DNA of 64,000 nucleotides from RCC1774 sp050330855 (GTDB lineage Bacteria > Cyanobacteriota > Cyanobacteriia > Thermosynechococcales > Thermosynechococcaceae). A program made the translations under genes and the position numbers. The notes below the pieces were generated by a model. The model did no database searches and was not told where the DNA came from. It saw only the letters and a program-made list of their open reading frames with translations. Numbering within the stretch: the first letter of the stretch is position 1; the number at the start of each line of letters is the position of its first letter. Where the stretch lies: NCBI GenBank assembly GCA_050330855.1, contig JBHJNL010000006.1:1-64000 (forward strand), given 5' to 3'. Positions 8,498 to 16,577 of this stretch are shown here, in pieces.

Positions 8498-9817
8498 TTA
8501 AATTGCATCTTCTAGCACTTTATGAGTGCTCCGCCAAGTCCAGACCCCGGCCACAATAACGCTGATCCCCATGCCAATCAGTACTTTTCGCAAGGCTTGT
8601 TCAGGATCGGTGTCTACCAAATCAATGAGCAGCCCCGTGATCGCCAGCGGGAAACACAGGGCAATATTGACCATATTGTTCTGGAAGCCAAACACCTTGC
8701 CTCGCATGTCAGGGGGCGTTTGTTCTTGAATTAGGGTCTGCATGGGTACCCCCACCAGCGAGGCCCCCAACCCCAATAGAAAGCTCAGGCCTAAACCGAG
8801 ACCAATACTAATGGTGTTGGGATCGTCATTAAGGGCCGTCCGCAGGAGAGAGAAAATCATCAGCACCGATCCCATCCCGATGAAGCCGATCAGCGGCAGG
8901 GGCAGATGATGAAAACGCTTACCCCACTGACCTAGAATGCCAGCGCCCTGAACAAGGCCCACACCGGCGGCGGCAAGCAGAAAACCCACTTCGCTTTTTT
9001 CGGTAAACCCAATCTTTGCAGCTAGGGGAAACGCCAGAATTGCCAGAGCTGCAAAGACGCAGTAGACAACGGTCAACTGCAGCATGGCGTTGCCCAGTAA
9101 TCGATTCTTTCTTAAATACTGAAACCCTAATTTCAAGTCACTCCAGGGATTGAGGGCGGCAGTATGGGTTTCCTGCTTCTCGTGCATCTGCAGAGTGACG
9201 AGCAGGCCGGCAGAAATAAGATACAGACCGCCGACCAGAAAAGCTCCGCCGAGCTTGACGCCGCCCCATTGGCTGGCCCATTGAATTAAAAAGCTACCGC
9301 TGGCAAACCCCACTACCAGAGATCCCATCATGGTGGTGGTAAAGAGGGCGATCGCAGGCATCAAGAGCTGCGGCTTCACAACAACGGGAATCGCAGCTTG
9401 TTCTGCCGGGGCAAAAAACTGGGTCAAAATCGACTCAAAAAAGGCCACCAAAAAGATCCAAATCACCTGCTTCTCCGGGAAGAGCGGAATCAGCAACACC
9501 AAGGCTCCGCGTCCCAAGGTTGTGGTCCATAAAATTTGTTTTTTGGACCAGCGATCAACAAACAGTCCTGCGGCTGAACCAAACAGAACCGCAGGCAAAG
9601 TATTTGTGATCATGATGGCAGACCGCATTGAGTTCTCCATGGAGTACCCAAAGAGCTGGGGCGCGGCATAGATTGCTACCAGCTCTACTAAGAGCAGTAA
9701 AAATATTTTGTCGGCAAGTTGCGACACAATCTGCCCCGACCAAAGGATGACAAATCCTTTGTTTTTCATCAGAGCCTGAAAGCCTCCACTTGTGGGCTGT
9801 GGACCAGACGTCACCAT
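8498..9817 (-). CDS. MFS family transporter
   Basis: A 439-residue integral membrane protein with about twelve hydrophobic segments in two halves of six. The loop after the second helix carries the major-facilitator signature in relaxed form (G-L-F-V-D-R-W-S-K-K), and the second half has the related loop P-D-M-R-G-K-V-F-G. This resembles the MFS_3 group that includes the enterobactin exporter EntS and macrolide pumps, so drug or metabolite export by proton antiport is the likely role; the substrate is unknown. ATG 9817 is chosen over a TTG two codons earlier. It is flanked by ilvB and lrtA on the same strand but separated from both. Confidence 0.8.
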   Translation of the reverse strand: MVTSGPQPTSGGFQALMKNKGFVILWSGQIVSQLADKIFLLLLVELVAIYAAPQLFGYSMENSMRSAIMITNTLPAVLFGSAAGLFVDRWSKKQILWTTTLGRGALVLLIPLFPEKQVIWIFLVAFFESILTQFFAPAEQAAIPVVVKPQLLMPAIALFTTTMMGSLVVGFASGSFLIQWASQWGGVKLGGAFLVGGLYLISAGLLVTLQMHEKQETHTAALNPWSDLKLGFQYLRKNRLLGNAMLQLTVVYCVFAALAILAFPLAAKIGFTEKSEVGFLLAAAGVGLVQGAGILGQWGKRFHHLPLPLIGFIGMGSVLMIFSLLRTALNDDPNTISIGLGLGLSFLLGLGASLVGVPMQTLIQEQTPPDMRGKVFGFQNNMVNIALCFPLAITGLLIDLVDTDPEQALRKVLIGMGISVIVAGVWTWRSTHKVLEDAI

Positions 9818-9950
9818 AAGCAAATTACGTCATCAACAGCAGCACAGAACAAGACTTCAGTTAGAAGTTGCATGGGCATGGGAACACAGTTGTACCGCAG
9901 CAACTCTAACATTCCTGGGCCTCTCGTGAGATCTACTGTGTTGATCTGTG

Positions 9951-9980
9951 AAAAAGCCCCTGCAGAGTCTGCAGGGGCTT
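9951..9980 (-). terminator. Intrinsic terminator of lrtA
   Basis: On the minus strand a GC-rich 11-bp stem (GCCCCTGCAGA, with its complement TCTGCAGGGGC) is followed by TTTTT. It begins about 22 bases after the lrtA stop. This is a textbook Rho-independent structure. Confidence 0.85.
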
Positions 9981-10002
9981 CAAGGGCAAGGAGACGACTC
10001 GA

Positions 10003-10623
10003 TTAAACGGTCACTTCACTGGCTTTTGCAGTACCATGGCCGTTCTTGCTGCCCCCGTTACGGGGCTGAATGACGCCGTAGCCACCGTGATTTCGTTCGT
10101 AGATGACGTTGATCTCGTTCGTGTCTGCGTTACAGAAGACATAGAAGTCGTGGTCTACCAAATCAAGCTGCTCTAGGGCATCGTGAACCGACATCGGGGG
10201 CATCGCAAAGTACTTCGATCTCACCACATCTGCCGGTAGCTCAGGGACGCGATCCGCAGTCAGGTCTCCCACCAGAGGCTGCTCTTCTAGGCGCAGATTT
10301 TCTTTAGGTCGGTGATTCCCCTTCTCTTGGCGCTTCTCTTTGTATTTGCGGAGCTGTCGCGCAATCTTATCGGAGACCAGATCAATGCTGGCGTAGAGGT
10401 TTTCGCTACTCTCTTCTGCTCGAATCACAGAGCCATTGGCAAAGAGAGTCACCTCAGCGGTCTGCTTTGACTGACCTTTTGAATTAGGAGAGACAGACAA
10501 ATGGACATCTATCTCGGTGGTTAGGTGCTGATAATGGCTGGCAGCCTTCTCAATTTTTTGATTGACATGCTCACGAATCGCTTCAGTGATCTCGATATTC
10601 TTGCCATGAAGAACAAGCTTCAT
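10003..10623 (-). CDS. lrtA: Long-form ribosome hibernation promoting factor (LrtA/HPF)
   Basis: Binds the 30S subunit and drives formation of inactive 100S ribosome dimers when growth stops; the cyanobacterial version is known as the light-repressed transcript protein LrtA. The 206 residues comprise the N-terminal RNA-binding beta-alpha domain (K-L-V-L-H-G-K-N-I-E-I-T), a charged linker, and the C-terminal dimerisation domain (R-S-K-Y-F, then D-H-D-F-Y-V-F and I-Y-E-R-N), so it is the long form. ATG 10623 is chosen because GGGGAGGA sits eight bases upstream; an upstream in-frame start would add eight residues and swallow that site. It is divergent from lipB and followed by a strong terminator. 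Confidence 0.93.
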   Translation of the reverse strand: MKLVLHGKNIEITEAIREHVNQKIEKAASHYQHLTTEIDVHLSVSPNSKGQSKQTAEVTLFANGSVIRAEESSENLYASIDLVSDKIARQLRKYKEKRQEKGNHRPKENLRLEEQPLVGDLTADRVPELPADVVRSKYFAMPPMSVHDALEQLDLVDHDFYVFCNADTNEINVIYERNHGGYGVIQPRNGGSKNGHGTAKASEVTV

Positions 10624-10810
10624 AAGGATTTCCTCCCCTGAATCCAATGGTTAACATCACACTAACACTTTCGTCTTCTGCCCTAGGTCGTCTCTGGTGA
10701 GGTCGTTAATATGCTTCGCATCCTGTGATGATTCTTAATTGTAATCATCAATTATTGAGGATAATTGTCATTGACAGCACAGTGTGCTTTACGTTACAGG
10801 TTTGAAATAA

Positions 10811-11524
10811 ATGCCAGATCGTCTTGAAACACCGTTAGGGCAGGGGCTAGCCCCTCGATCTTGTCTGTTTTACGATCTGGGGCTGATCCCGTTCCGTCAG
10901 GCTTGGGCTTGGCAACAGCAGTTGGTGTGCGATCGCATCCCCCCTTCCCAACGCCCTGATGCCTTTCTGTTGCTGGAGCATCCTGCGGTTTACACCTTGG
11001 GCACTGGTTCTAGCCCAGCGTTCCTCAAGTTTGATCCCCAGCAAACCTCCCACGAACTCCACCGCATTGAGCGGGGAGGTGAGGTCACCTATCACTGTCC
11101 GGGTCAGATCGTCGGCTACCCTATTTTGAATCTACGGTTTTATCGCCAAGATTTGCACTGGTATCTGCGCCAGCTCGAAGAAGTTTTGATTCAAACCCTT
11201 GCAGACTATGACCTCGAAGGGGAACGCGTTGAAGGCTTGACCGGCGTCTGGGTTGAGGAGCGCAAAGTAGGTGCGATCGGCATCAAAGTCAGCCGCTGGA
11301 TTACCATGCATGGCTTTGCCCTTAATGTATGCCCGGATTTATCAGGGTTTGAGCAAATAGTGCCCTGCGGGATTGCAAACCGGGCCGTGGGGAGTTTAGA
11401 TGAATTTATCCCTGATATTTCGATGCAAGACGTTCGCCAGCGGCTCGCCCATCACTTTGCTCAGCAATTTCAGGTGGAACTCATTGCCTGTGAGCAAAAT
11501 CAACTAGCTCTACCACTGTCTTGA
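10811..11524 (+). CDS. lipB: Octanoyl-[acyl-carrier-protein]:protein N-octanoyltransferase
   Basis: Transfers octanoate from acyl-carrier protein to lipoyl domains of 2-oxoacid dehydrogenases and glycine cleavage H protein, the step before sulfur insertion by LipA. The 237-residue length is usual for LipB. The substrate pocket motif R-G-G-E-V-T-Y-H-C-P-G-Q is clear, and the catalytic pair is Cys186 in P-C-G-I with Lys159 in G-I-K-V-S-R. Part of lipA lies at the right end of the window, more than 50 kb away. The gene reads away from lrtA across a 187-base divergent region and is followed after 46 bases by the blaI-like gene. Confidence 0.95.
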   Translation: MPDRLETPLGQGLAPRSCLFYDLGLIPFRQAWAWQQQLVCDRIPPSQRPDAFLLLEHPAVYTLGTGSSPAFLKFDPQQTSHELHRIERGGEVTYHCPGQIVGYPILNLRFYRQDLHWYLRQLEEVLIQTLADYDLEGERVEGLTGVWVEERKVGAIGIKVSRWITMHGFALNVCPDLSGFEQIVPCGIANRAVGSLDEFIPDISMQDVRQRLAHHFAQQFQVELIACEQNQLALPLS

Positions 11525-11570
11525 AGCTAGGGTTTAAGATAAGACCATCTTTACCTCAAGGCTAATAGGC

Positions 11571-11987
11571 ATGGCAGCCCTTCCCAACTACCGTCCTCGG
11601 CAGCTTTCTCTCGGCCCCCTAGAAGAAGAAATTTTCACGCTGGTCTGGACGCTGGGATCGGCAACGGTCAAAGCCATTCACGAACAGATTTTGGCCCAGC
11701 CCAATCGTGAGCTGACCTATTCATCCGTCACCACAGTTCTCAATCGCCTCACTCAAAAAGGGTGGCTCTCCTGCGATAAAAGCGATCGCAGTTTTACTTG
11801 GCAGGCGCGGCTTTCACCAGAACAGGCGCGATCTCTACGGGCGCATCAGCAGCTTCAAAGCTTTTTGGCGGTGGGCAATGCTGATGTGGTGGCAACCTTT
11901 GCCGATAGCCTCGATCAAGCCAGTGTTGACCAAATTGATGCGATCGCAAAAAAGATCAAAGCCGCTCGCCAAGCACGGGAGAACTAA
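11571..11987 (+). CDS. BlaI/MecI/CopY-family transcriptional repressor
   Basis: A 138-residue regulator with an N-terminal winged helix-turn-helix: L-G-P-L-E-E-E-I-F, then a helix including V-K-A-I-H-E-Q-I, and the recognition helix in Y-S-S-V-T-T-V-L-N-R-L followed by K-G-W-L. This is the BlaI/MecI pattern. The C-terminal helices provide dimerisation. In the classic systems a membrane metalloprotease senses a signal and triggers cleavage of the repressor. Here an M56-type protease gene begins three bases after the stop codon, so the pair very likely forms one operon and one sensing circuit. The inducing signal and target genes are unknown. Confidence 0.88.
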   Translation: MAALPNYRPRQLSLGPLEEEIFTLVWTLGSATVKAIHEQILAQPNRELTYSSVTTVLNRLTQKGWLSCDKSDRSFTWQARLSPEQARSLRAHQQLQSFLAVGNADVVATFADSLDQASVDQIDAIAKKIKAARQAREN

Positions 11988-11990
11988 GCC

Positions 11991-12836
11991 ATGCATTTAC
12001 TCATGATGCTGAGTGTTTTGATTCTCGCCTTTGGCCTACGGTTAATTGGGCACAGGTCAATAACCCTCCAATCCACCTGGCTACAGAAATGGCAACGGAC
12101 CTTAATGCAGTTTTTGCTGCCCCCATTGCTGCTCTTAATGACAGCAATCTCTATCCTGTGGATGGGACGACAGGGCCAAATGGTGGGCGGTGATCAAGGG
12201 TTAGCCAGTATTGTCCTCGCCCTCAGTATTTTAGGAACGGCAGTGGTCACGGGCCTGCACTGTACCTATCGAGTTGGACAACTCCAGCGGCAACTGCACC
12301 GCTATCCCCTCCGACAGATCTATGAGCAACCCAGTCGATATCTCGAAACATCGGCTCCCTTCGCAGCCCAAGTTGGCTTTTGGAACTCTGTGTTGGTCGT
12401 CAGTCAGGGTCTATTGGATATTTTAACGCCAGAGCAGGCCACAGCAGTCTTAGTGCATGAACAGGCGCATCGACACTACCGCGATACATTTTGGTTTTTC
12501 TGGCTCGGTTGGGTCTATCAATGGACCCGGTGGCTCCCTCGTTCTGAAGCGCTATGGCAAGAGCTACTGATGCTGCGAGAACTTCGGGCCGATGACTGGG
12601 CCGCTCAACGAGTCGATCGCCTTTTGTTGGCAGAATCGTTGTTGATGATGGTTCAATCCCCGCTCTGGATCGATCTGTGCGCTGCCTTTAGTCCAGTGAT
12701 GCCCAGAAGTCGGCTTGAAGAACGGATTGATGCACTCCTGTCTGACCCTAAAGAAATATCGAGTCCTAACCTGCAATCCTGGAGTTGGATTTTGTGGGTA
12801 CTCCTGCCGCTGCTCATTATTCCCTTTCATTACTAA
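11991..12836 (+). CDS. M56-family membrane metalloprotease (BlaR1-like)
   Basis: A 281-residue membrane protein: three N-terminal hydrophobic segments (about 1-19, 37-58 and 70-90), a cytoplasmic zinc-protease domain, and one C-terminal segment ending at the last residue. The zinc motif H-E-Q-A-H occupies 156-160 and the third ligand is probably the Glu in R-E-L-R-A-D-D. BlaR1 and MecR1 carry an extracellular penicillin-binding sensor after the last helix; this protein stops there, so it has no such sensor. It follows the BlaI-like gene by three bases. It probably cleaves that repressor or another membrane-linked substrate; both roles are inferred from context. Confidence 0.85.
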   Translation: MHLLMMLSVLILAFGLRLIGHRSITLQSTWLQKWQRTLMQFLLPPLLLLMTAISILWMGRQGQMVGGDQGLASIVLALSILGTAVVTGLHCTYRVGQLQRQLHRYPLRQIYEQPSRYLETSAPFAAQVGFWNSVLVVSQGLLDILTPEQATAVLVHEQAHRHYRDTFWFFWLGWVYQWTRWLPRSEALWQELLMLRELRADDWAAQRVDRLLLAESLLMMVQSPLWIDLCAAFSPVMPRSRLEERIDALLSDPKEISSPNLQSWSWILWVLLPLLIIPFHY

Positions 12837-12893
12837 TCGTTTGGGCTTGAGTGGAGCAAAAATCTTTCTACAGAACCACTCCGCTTGTTTGCA

Positions 12894-13682
12894 TTATTGA
12901 TTTTTAGGCGGCTTCATCACCTTAGCCACACCACTGACTAGGGATTGCCGGGGCCAGACACGGGACACATTGCTAATCAACCAATTACCAATCCCGCCCG
13001 TGACCACATTAGACTGCTTGGCAGCCAAGGCCCGCATTGCCTCTTGTACCACAGCCTCTGACGAGGTTGCCTTTTGATTGCTACCGGCAAAAGTAGTCGG
13101 GAATTCTGCTGCCTCAAAAAATTGGGTTTCTGTGGGACCGGGGCAAACCGCTAGCACGCAAACATGATGCTTGCGGTTCTCTTCCCAAAGCGCTTCGCTG
13201 AAGCTGAGGACAAAGGCTTTGGTTGCGGCATATACCGACAGGTAAGGTAATGGCTGAAAGGCAGCAATGGAGGCAACGTTGATGATACTGCCAGACTGCC
13301 GCTCTACCATGTCAGTCAAAAACCGATGGGTCAGATCGACAAGGGCCGTAATATTAAGCCCAATCATATCGAGCTGCTTTTGGCGAGGGCGATCGCAAAA
13401 CACCCCATAGTCGCCAAAACCCGCATTGTTAATCAATAGATCAATCGACTGCCCCAACGCTTGTACTGCTTTGTAGACTGCCGATGCTGCCTCTGGGGCC
13501 GTCAAGTCTTGAACAATCACCTCAGCCCTAATATTGTGCTGAGATTTCAACCGCTCTGCTAACTGTTGGAGTTTTGTCTTAGATCGGGCCACCAGCACCA
13601 CATCCATACCGCGCTGCGCCAGTTCCACTGCAAAGGCCTCGCCAATGCCAGAAGATGCACCTGTGATTAATGCTGTTGCCAT
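12894..13682 (-). CDS. Short-chain dehydrogenase/reductase
   Basis: A 262-residue NAD(P)-dependent oxidoreductase of the classical SDR fold. The cofactor loop T-G-A-S-S-G-I-G is at 7-14, N-N-A-G follows in the middle, and the catalytic set is Ser in N-V-A-S-I-A with Y-A-A-T-K. The basic residue after the second strand (V-A-R-S-K) suggests NADPH preference. The C-terminal segment (W-L-I-S-N-V-S-R-V-W-P-R) is amphipathic and could associate with membrane, as in the SDR group annotated as DltE/YqjQ-like. The substrate cannot be inferred. It is convergent with the M56 gene and stands alone. Confidence 0.88.
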   Translation of the reverse strand: MATALITGASSGIGEAFAVELAQRGMDVVLVARSKTKLQQLAERLKSQHNIRAEVIVQDLTAPEAASAVYKAVQALGQSIDLLINNAGFGDYGVFCDRPRQKQLDMIGLNITALVDLTHRFLTDMVERQSGSIINVASIAAFQPLPYLSVYAATKAFVLSFSEALWEENRKHHVCVLAVCPGPTETQFFEAAEFPTTFAGSNQKATSSEAVVQEAMRALAAKQSNVVTGGIGNWLISNVSRVWPRQSLVSGVAKVMKPPKNQ

Positions 13683-13854
13683 AGCGTTACCCGTCCTGAT
13701 TTTGCTGTCTCACTATAGACTGGGCAACCCTGGCCCTGCAGCGCAGACGTGCGAACCCCTATTTTTATGCAGGAATAAAGAATAAGACCTCAACGATCTA
13801 GACGCCACCGTGACTTTCTTCTAGAATCAGCCTCAATGCTTGAGAGAACCAGCC

Positions 13855-14448
13855 ATGAAGCTCGGAAAAGTTGTGAAGTCAGAGTCTCACTGCGATTATG
13901 TGGTGCAGCTAGATGATGAAATGGAGGTGGCTCAGCCGCCCCAAGCTGAAGACTATGGCTTTGGCTGCTTTGTGAAACTCGAAACTGAAGACCGCCACTG
14001 GGCTGTGGGCATTATCTATAATTCTCAGCTTTTCAATCCGGCCTATTTGAATACGGGGCCACGCTTGGTGAGCCAGCCCGACCTCCTGTTTACGCCAGAC
14101 CTGATCTGCGAAACTCGCACTATTCTGTCAACCGTCTTGGTGGGCACTTTGGAGAGCGATCTCCGGCCCTGGGGTCAGCAGGGCATCCCTCGCATGGTGG
14201 TGCCGGTGAATACGCCGGTATGGACGATGACAGAGACAGAAGTGGAATGCTTTCATCGCGATCGCAACCAGCAACCTCAGTTTTGCTACTACAGCTATCT
14301 ACTGCGCTCCGGCGGTGCTTTTGCTTCGCAGTTAGTAGAAACGGTTTTGGGCCAAGTGAGTCCACTATTTGAAGGGAGCGATCGCAGAGCCTTAGATATT
14401 CTCAGCAAAGAACTATCTTGGAAGCATACGCTCGGAACGATGCGATAA
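13855..14448 (+). CDS. Cyanobacterial HAS-barrel-like conserved protein
   Basis: A 197-residue protein beginning M-K-L-G-K-V-V-K-S-E-S-H-C-D-Y-V, a beta-rich start that resembles the HAS-barrel found at the N-terminus of HerA helicases and F1 ATPase subunits; E-D-Y-G-F-G-C-F-V-K-L continues the barrel. No NTPase domain follows, so it may be an accessory or adaptor. ATG 13855 is chosen; an upstream in-frame TTG at 13840 would add five residues without a better ribosome site. The C-terminal half is mixed alpha/beta with no recognised motif. Function unknown; the barrel assignment is from memory of the family pattern. Confidence 0.55.
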   Translation: MKLGKVVKSESHCDYVVQLDDEMEVAQPPQAEDYGFGCFVKLETEDRHWAVGIIYNSQLFNPAYLNTGPRLVSQPDLLFTPDLICETRTILSTVLVGTLESDLRPWGQQGIPRMVVPVNTPVWTMTETEVECFHRDRNQQPQFCYYSYLLRSGGAFASQLVETVLGQVSPLFEGSDRRALDILSKELSWKHTLGTMR

Positions 14449-14470
14449 AGTTAAGGCGTCAATTGCTAAT

Positions 14471-14502
14471 AAAAAACCGACAGACTGAACCAAGTCTGTC
14501 GG
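14471..14502 (-). terminator. Terminator-like hairpin pointing to the minus strand
   Basis: A perfect 10-bp stem, CCGACAGACT at 14477-14486 and its complement at 14493-14502, has a 6-base loop. On the minus strand it is followed by TTTTTTA; on the plus strand no T-run follows. It therefore looks like a minus-strand terminator, although no minus-strand gene is visible upstream of it. Confidence 0.55.
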
Positions 14503-14523
14503 CTTACGGTGTGTTCCCCATTG

Positions 14524-14547
14524 ATGACTCAGATAGCACCGAGTCAT
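14524..14547. other. Second small hairpin after the HAS-barrel gene
   Basis: ATGACTC (14524-14530) and GAGTCAT (14541-14547) form a 7-bp stem with a 10-base loop, followed on the plus strand by TTATAG. It might be a weak plus-strand terminator or part of a minus-strand transcript that ends at 14471. Confidence 0.35.
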
Positions 14548-14647
14548 TTATAGTATGGCAACGGCATCAAGACCGGGGTGCGACCAGCATCACCGCATAT
14601 CCGTGACCTTGATCACACTCAATATTTGATATTTTGCGTAGCACCGA

Positions 14648-15703
14648 ATGCTGACAGAACAACAACAGGACGGTCACCTGCTCTACTATGGGCAAGCAAA
14701 GCCGAAGGGACTCCCGAAACGCCTCATTCATCTCAATGGCATGGCGAGCGATACCCAAAAACAACTCCGTGATTTAGAAGCGCTGGTGTGGATGACGGTG
14801 GAACATCCCGTCGATATTTTGGGGGTTCACAACAGCACTGTCAGCTTTCAGGGCGATCTATTAGAAAGCACCCTGGGCAAGGCTGAACTGGTTCAGTTCT
14901 GGGCCGATCGCCAAACGCCCGAGAGCCAAAAGCGTCTGCAGGGCTATGCTGATGCCCTCAAATCGCTGTGCGATCATGACCTGCCCCCTGATGCAGATAT
15001 ATTGTCAGCGGTGCAACGGCTCCAGCGTTCCCTAACGGTTATGAAGGATCAAGAAGCACCTCAAGGCTTTGATTTAGACCTGCTGCGGCGACTACCCTTT
15101 CTGCAAAATATGGGTTGGTCTGACTTTGAAAACTATTTGTACGGCAGCTATCCTGCAGGAGCACCGCGACCAACGATGCGGCTCGCCTACGAGATTATTC
15201 GAGCTATTCGAGCGGGGACCGAGGTGCTGCTAGTGGCCCACAGTCAAGGGACCATTATTGTGGCGTTGGCGCTTCATATTGTCCGGCAGTTGTCGGGGGG
15301 GACGACTTGGGCTAACGCGCTGCACTTTGTGGGATTTGGCCCGGTGATTTTGTTTGATGATTTGCCAGCGGAGATGCGATCGCAAACCATTCTCATTCAG
15401 CATCGCCAAGATTTAATTGCCGATTCCTTCAGTAACCAGCGCAACATAGACCTGTGGCGCAATGTTCAAAATCAGGCCAAAAATTTATTAGAGCAGGCCG
15501 ACCGAATTTTTCAGATGGTGAGCCGCGACTCCCATCACAGCGCCAGTTTGTATTTGGGTATGACCGGCGATCCAGCAGGCGATCGCTCGGCTCAGTTGAT
15601 CAAACTCCTGCTCACTGAGAACTGGGAAACCCATCCCTTTATCCAGCCATTGCGGGCCAGCCGTATTGTGTTAGAAGAGCCTGAAGCCTATATCCAGCCG
15701 TGA
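14648..15703 (+). CDS. Putative alpha/beta-hydrolase, function unknown
   Basis: A 351-residue protein with the nucleophile-elbow-like sequence L-V-A-H-S-Q-G-T-I-I-V after a hydrophobic strand, as in lipase-type alpha/beta hydrolases (G/A-x-S-x-G). The N-terminus I-H-L-N-G-M-A contains a possible oxyanion segment, and a late H-H-S-A-S-L-Y-L-G could supply the catalytic His. There is no signal peptide or membrane segment. The elbow begins with Ala rather than Gly, which is common in this fold. Neighbours give no functional clue. The hydrolase fold is an inference from the motif; substrate unknown. Confidence 0.55.
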   Translation: MLTEQQQDGHLLYYGQAKPKGLPKRLIHLNGMASDTQKQLRDLEALVWMTVEHPVDILGVHNSTVSFQGDLLESTLGKAELVQFWADRQTPESQKRLQGYADALKSLCDHDLPPDADILSAVQRLQRSLTVMKDQEAPQGFDLDLLRRLPFLQNMGWSDFENYLYGSYPAGAPRPTMRLAYEIIRAIRAGTEVLLVAHSQGTIIVALALHIVRQLSGGTTWANALHFVGFGPVILFDDLPAEMRSQTILIQHRQDLIADSFSNQRNIDLWRNVQNQAKNLLEQADRIFQMVSRDSHHSASLYLGMTGDPAGDRSAQLIKLLLTENWETHPFIQPLRASRIVLEEPEAYIQP

Positions 15704-15751
15704 TCTATTTTGAGTTTTGTTGCGTATTCACTTGCGAATTGTTGCGCAGCC

Positions 15752-15782
15752 TTACCCTCGTTGGCCCTGCCCGTTAGGGTAA
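15752..15782. other. Hairpin in front of the membrane protein gene
   Basis: TTACCCT (15752-15758) pairs with AGGGTAA (15776-15782). It lies between the hydrolase stop and the ribosome site of the next gene, so it could be a terminator or a leader structure. Confidence 0.3.
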
Positions 15783-15808
15783 AAGTAATTTGGAGGAGGT
15801 AAAGCCAA

Positions 15809-16360
15809 ATGAGTCGTACATTCCCAAACAGAAATTACTCAAAAGACCCATTCTCAATGGCTGTTGCCACCCATGCATCGCTATGGCGCAAGATCATTAT
15901 GGTCGTGTTAGTGGCTTGGCTTGCTGCCAGTCTTGTTCTTGATCTAATTGTCATGCCCAGTCTTTACAGCTCTGGCATGATGGATTCAGCCGGGTTCGTC
16001 ATCGCCGGAGATATGATTTTTTCTGCCTTTAACCGCGTTGAATTGCTAGCGGGTTCAGCGGTGCTAACGGGCTGCATGATCTGGTCTGCCATCAGCAACG
16101 CACAGCCGCTGCAGAAGCAGTCCTTTCTACTGGCAATCGCCGCTGTCTTGCTGGTCATTCCCTTAATTTATACCTACAGCCTCACTCCTAATATGAGTGC
16201 CTTGGGGGTTCAGCTCAACCTCTTTGATCCGGCAACGGTCCCCGATCAAATGGATCAGCTCCATAAACTCTATTGGGGACTTGAGCTATGCAAGCTAGCC
16301 GCTGTGGGTTTGCTGCTCTCACGCCTAGGGAAACAACCTCAGCCCTCCTTGGTCCGATGA
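15809..16360 (+). CDS. DUF4149-like four-helix membrane protein
   Basis: A 183-residue membrane protein with four predicted transmembrane helices (about 28-50, 70-90, 100-118 and 155-175) and short polar ends. The pattern L-V-L-D-L-I-V-M-P-S-L-Y in helix 1, F-N-R-V-E at the start of helix 2, and L-H-K-L-Y-W-G-L-E before helix 4 resembles the DUF4149/TMEM205 type of cyanobacterial membrane proteins. Function is unknown. ATG 15809 is strongly supported by GGAGGAGGT at 15792-15800. A strong terminator follows. Confidence 0.65.
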   Translation: MSRTFPNRNYSKDPFSMAVATHASLWRKIIMVVLVAWLAASLVLDLIVMPSLYSSGMMDSAGFVIAGDMIFSAFNRVELLAGSAVLTGCMIWSAISNAQPLQKQSFLLAIAAVLLVIPLIYTYSLTPNMSALGVQLNLFDPATVPDQMDQLHKLYWGLELCKLAAVGLLLSRLGKQPQPSLVR

Positions 16361-16408
16361 TCGTTTGAGGGACGGTTCTAACCGACAAGCCTTACCGTTC
16401 ATCTTGAG

Positions 16409-16448
16409 AACAATCCTCAGCAGAAACGAGTTTCTGCTGAGGATTGTT
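16409..16448 (+). terminator. Strong intrinsic terminator
   Basis: An 18-bp perfect stem (16409-16426 with 16431-16448) and a 4-base loop, followed by TTATAT. It ends the DUF4149-like transcript before the convergent glycosyltransferase gene. Confidence 0.85.
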
Positions 16449-16577
16449 TTATATCAGCCATTCAGGTAGCTGTAGCCCTCATTCGTACCAGTTATTGAGA
16501 TAAGGCAGCCCGCTCTGCTGGGTAACGAGCAAAGTTAAGGGCCAGCACGTAAAACTCATCTCTGATACCTTGTTCCG

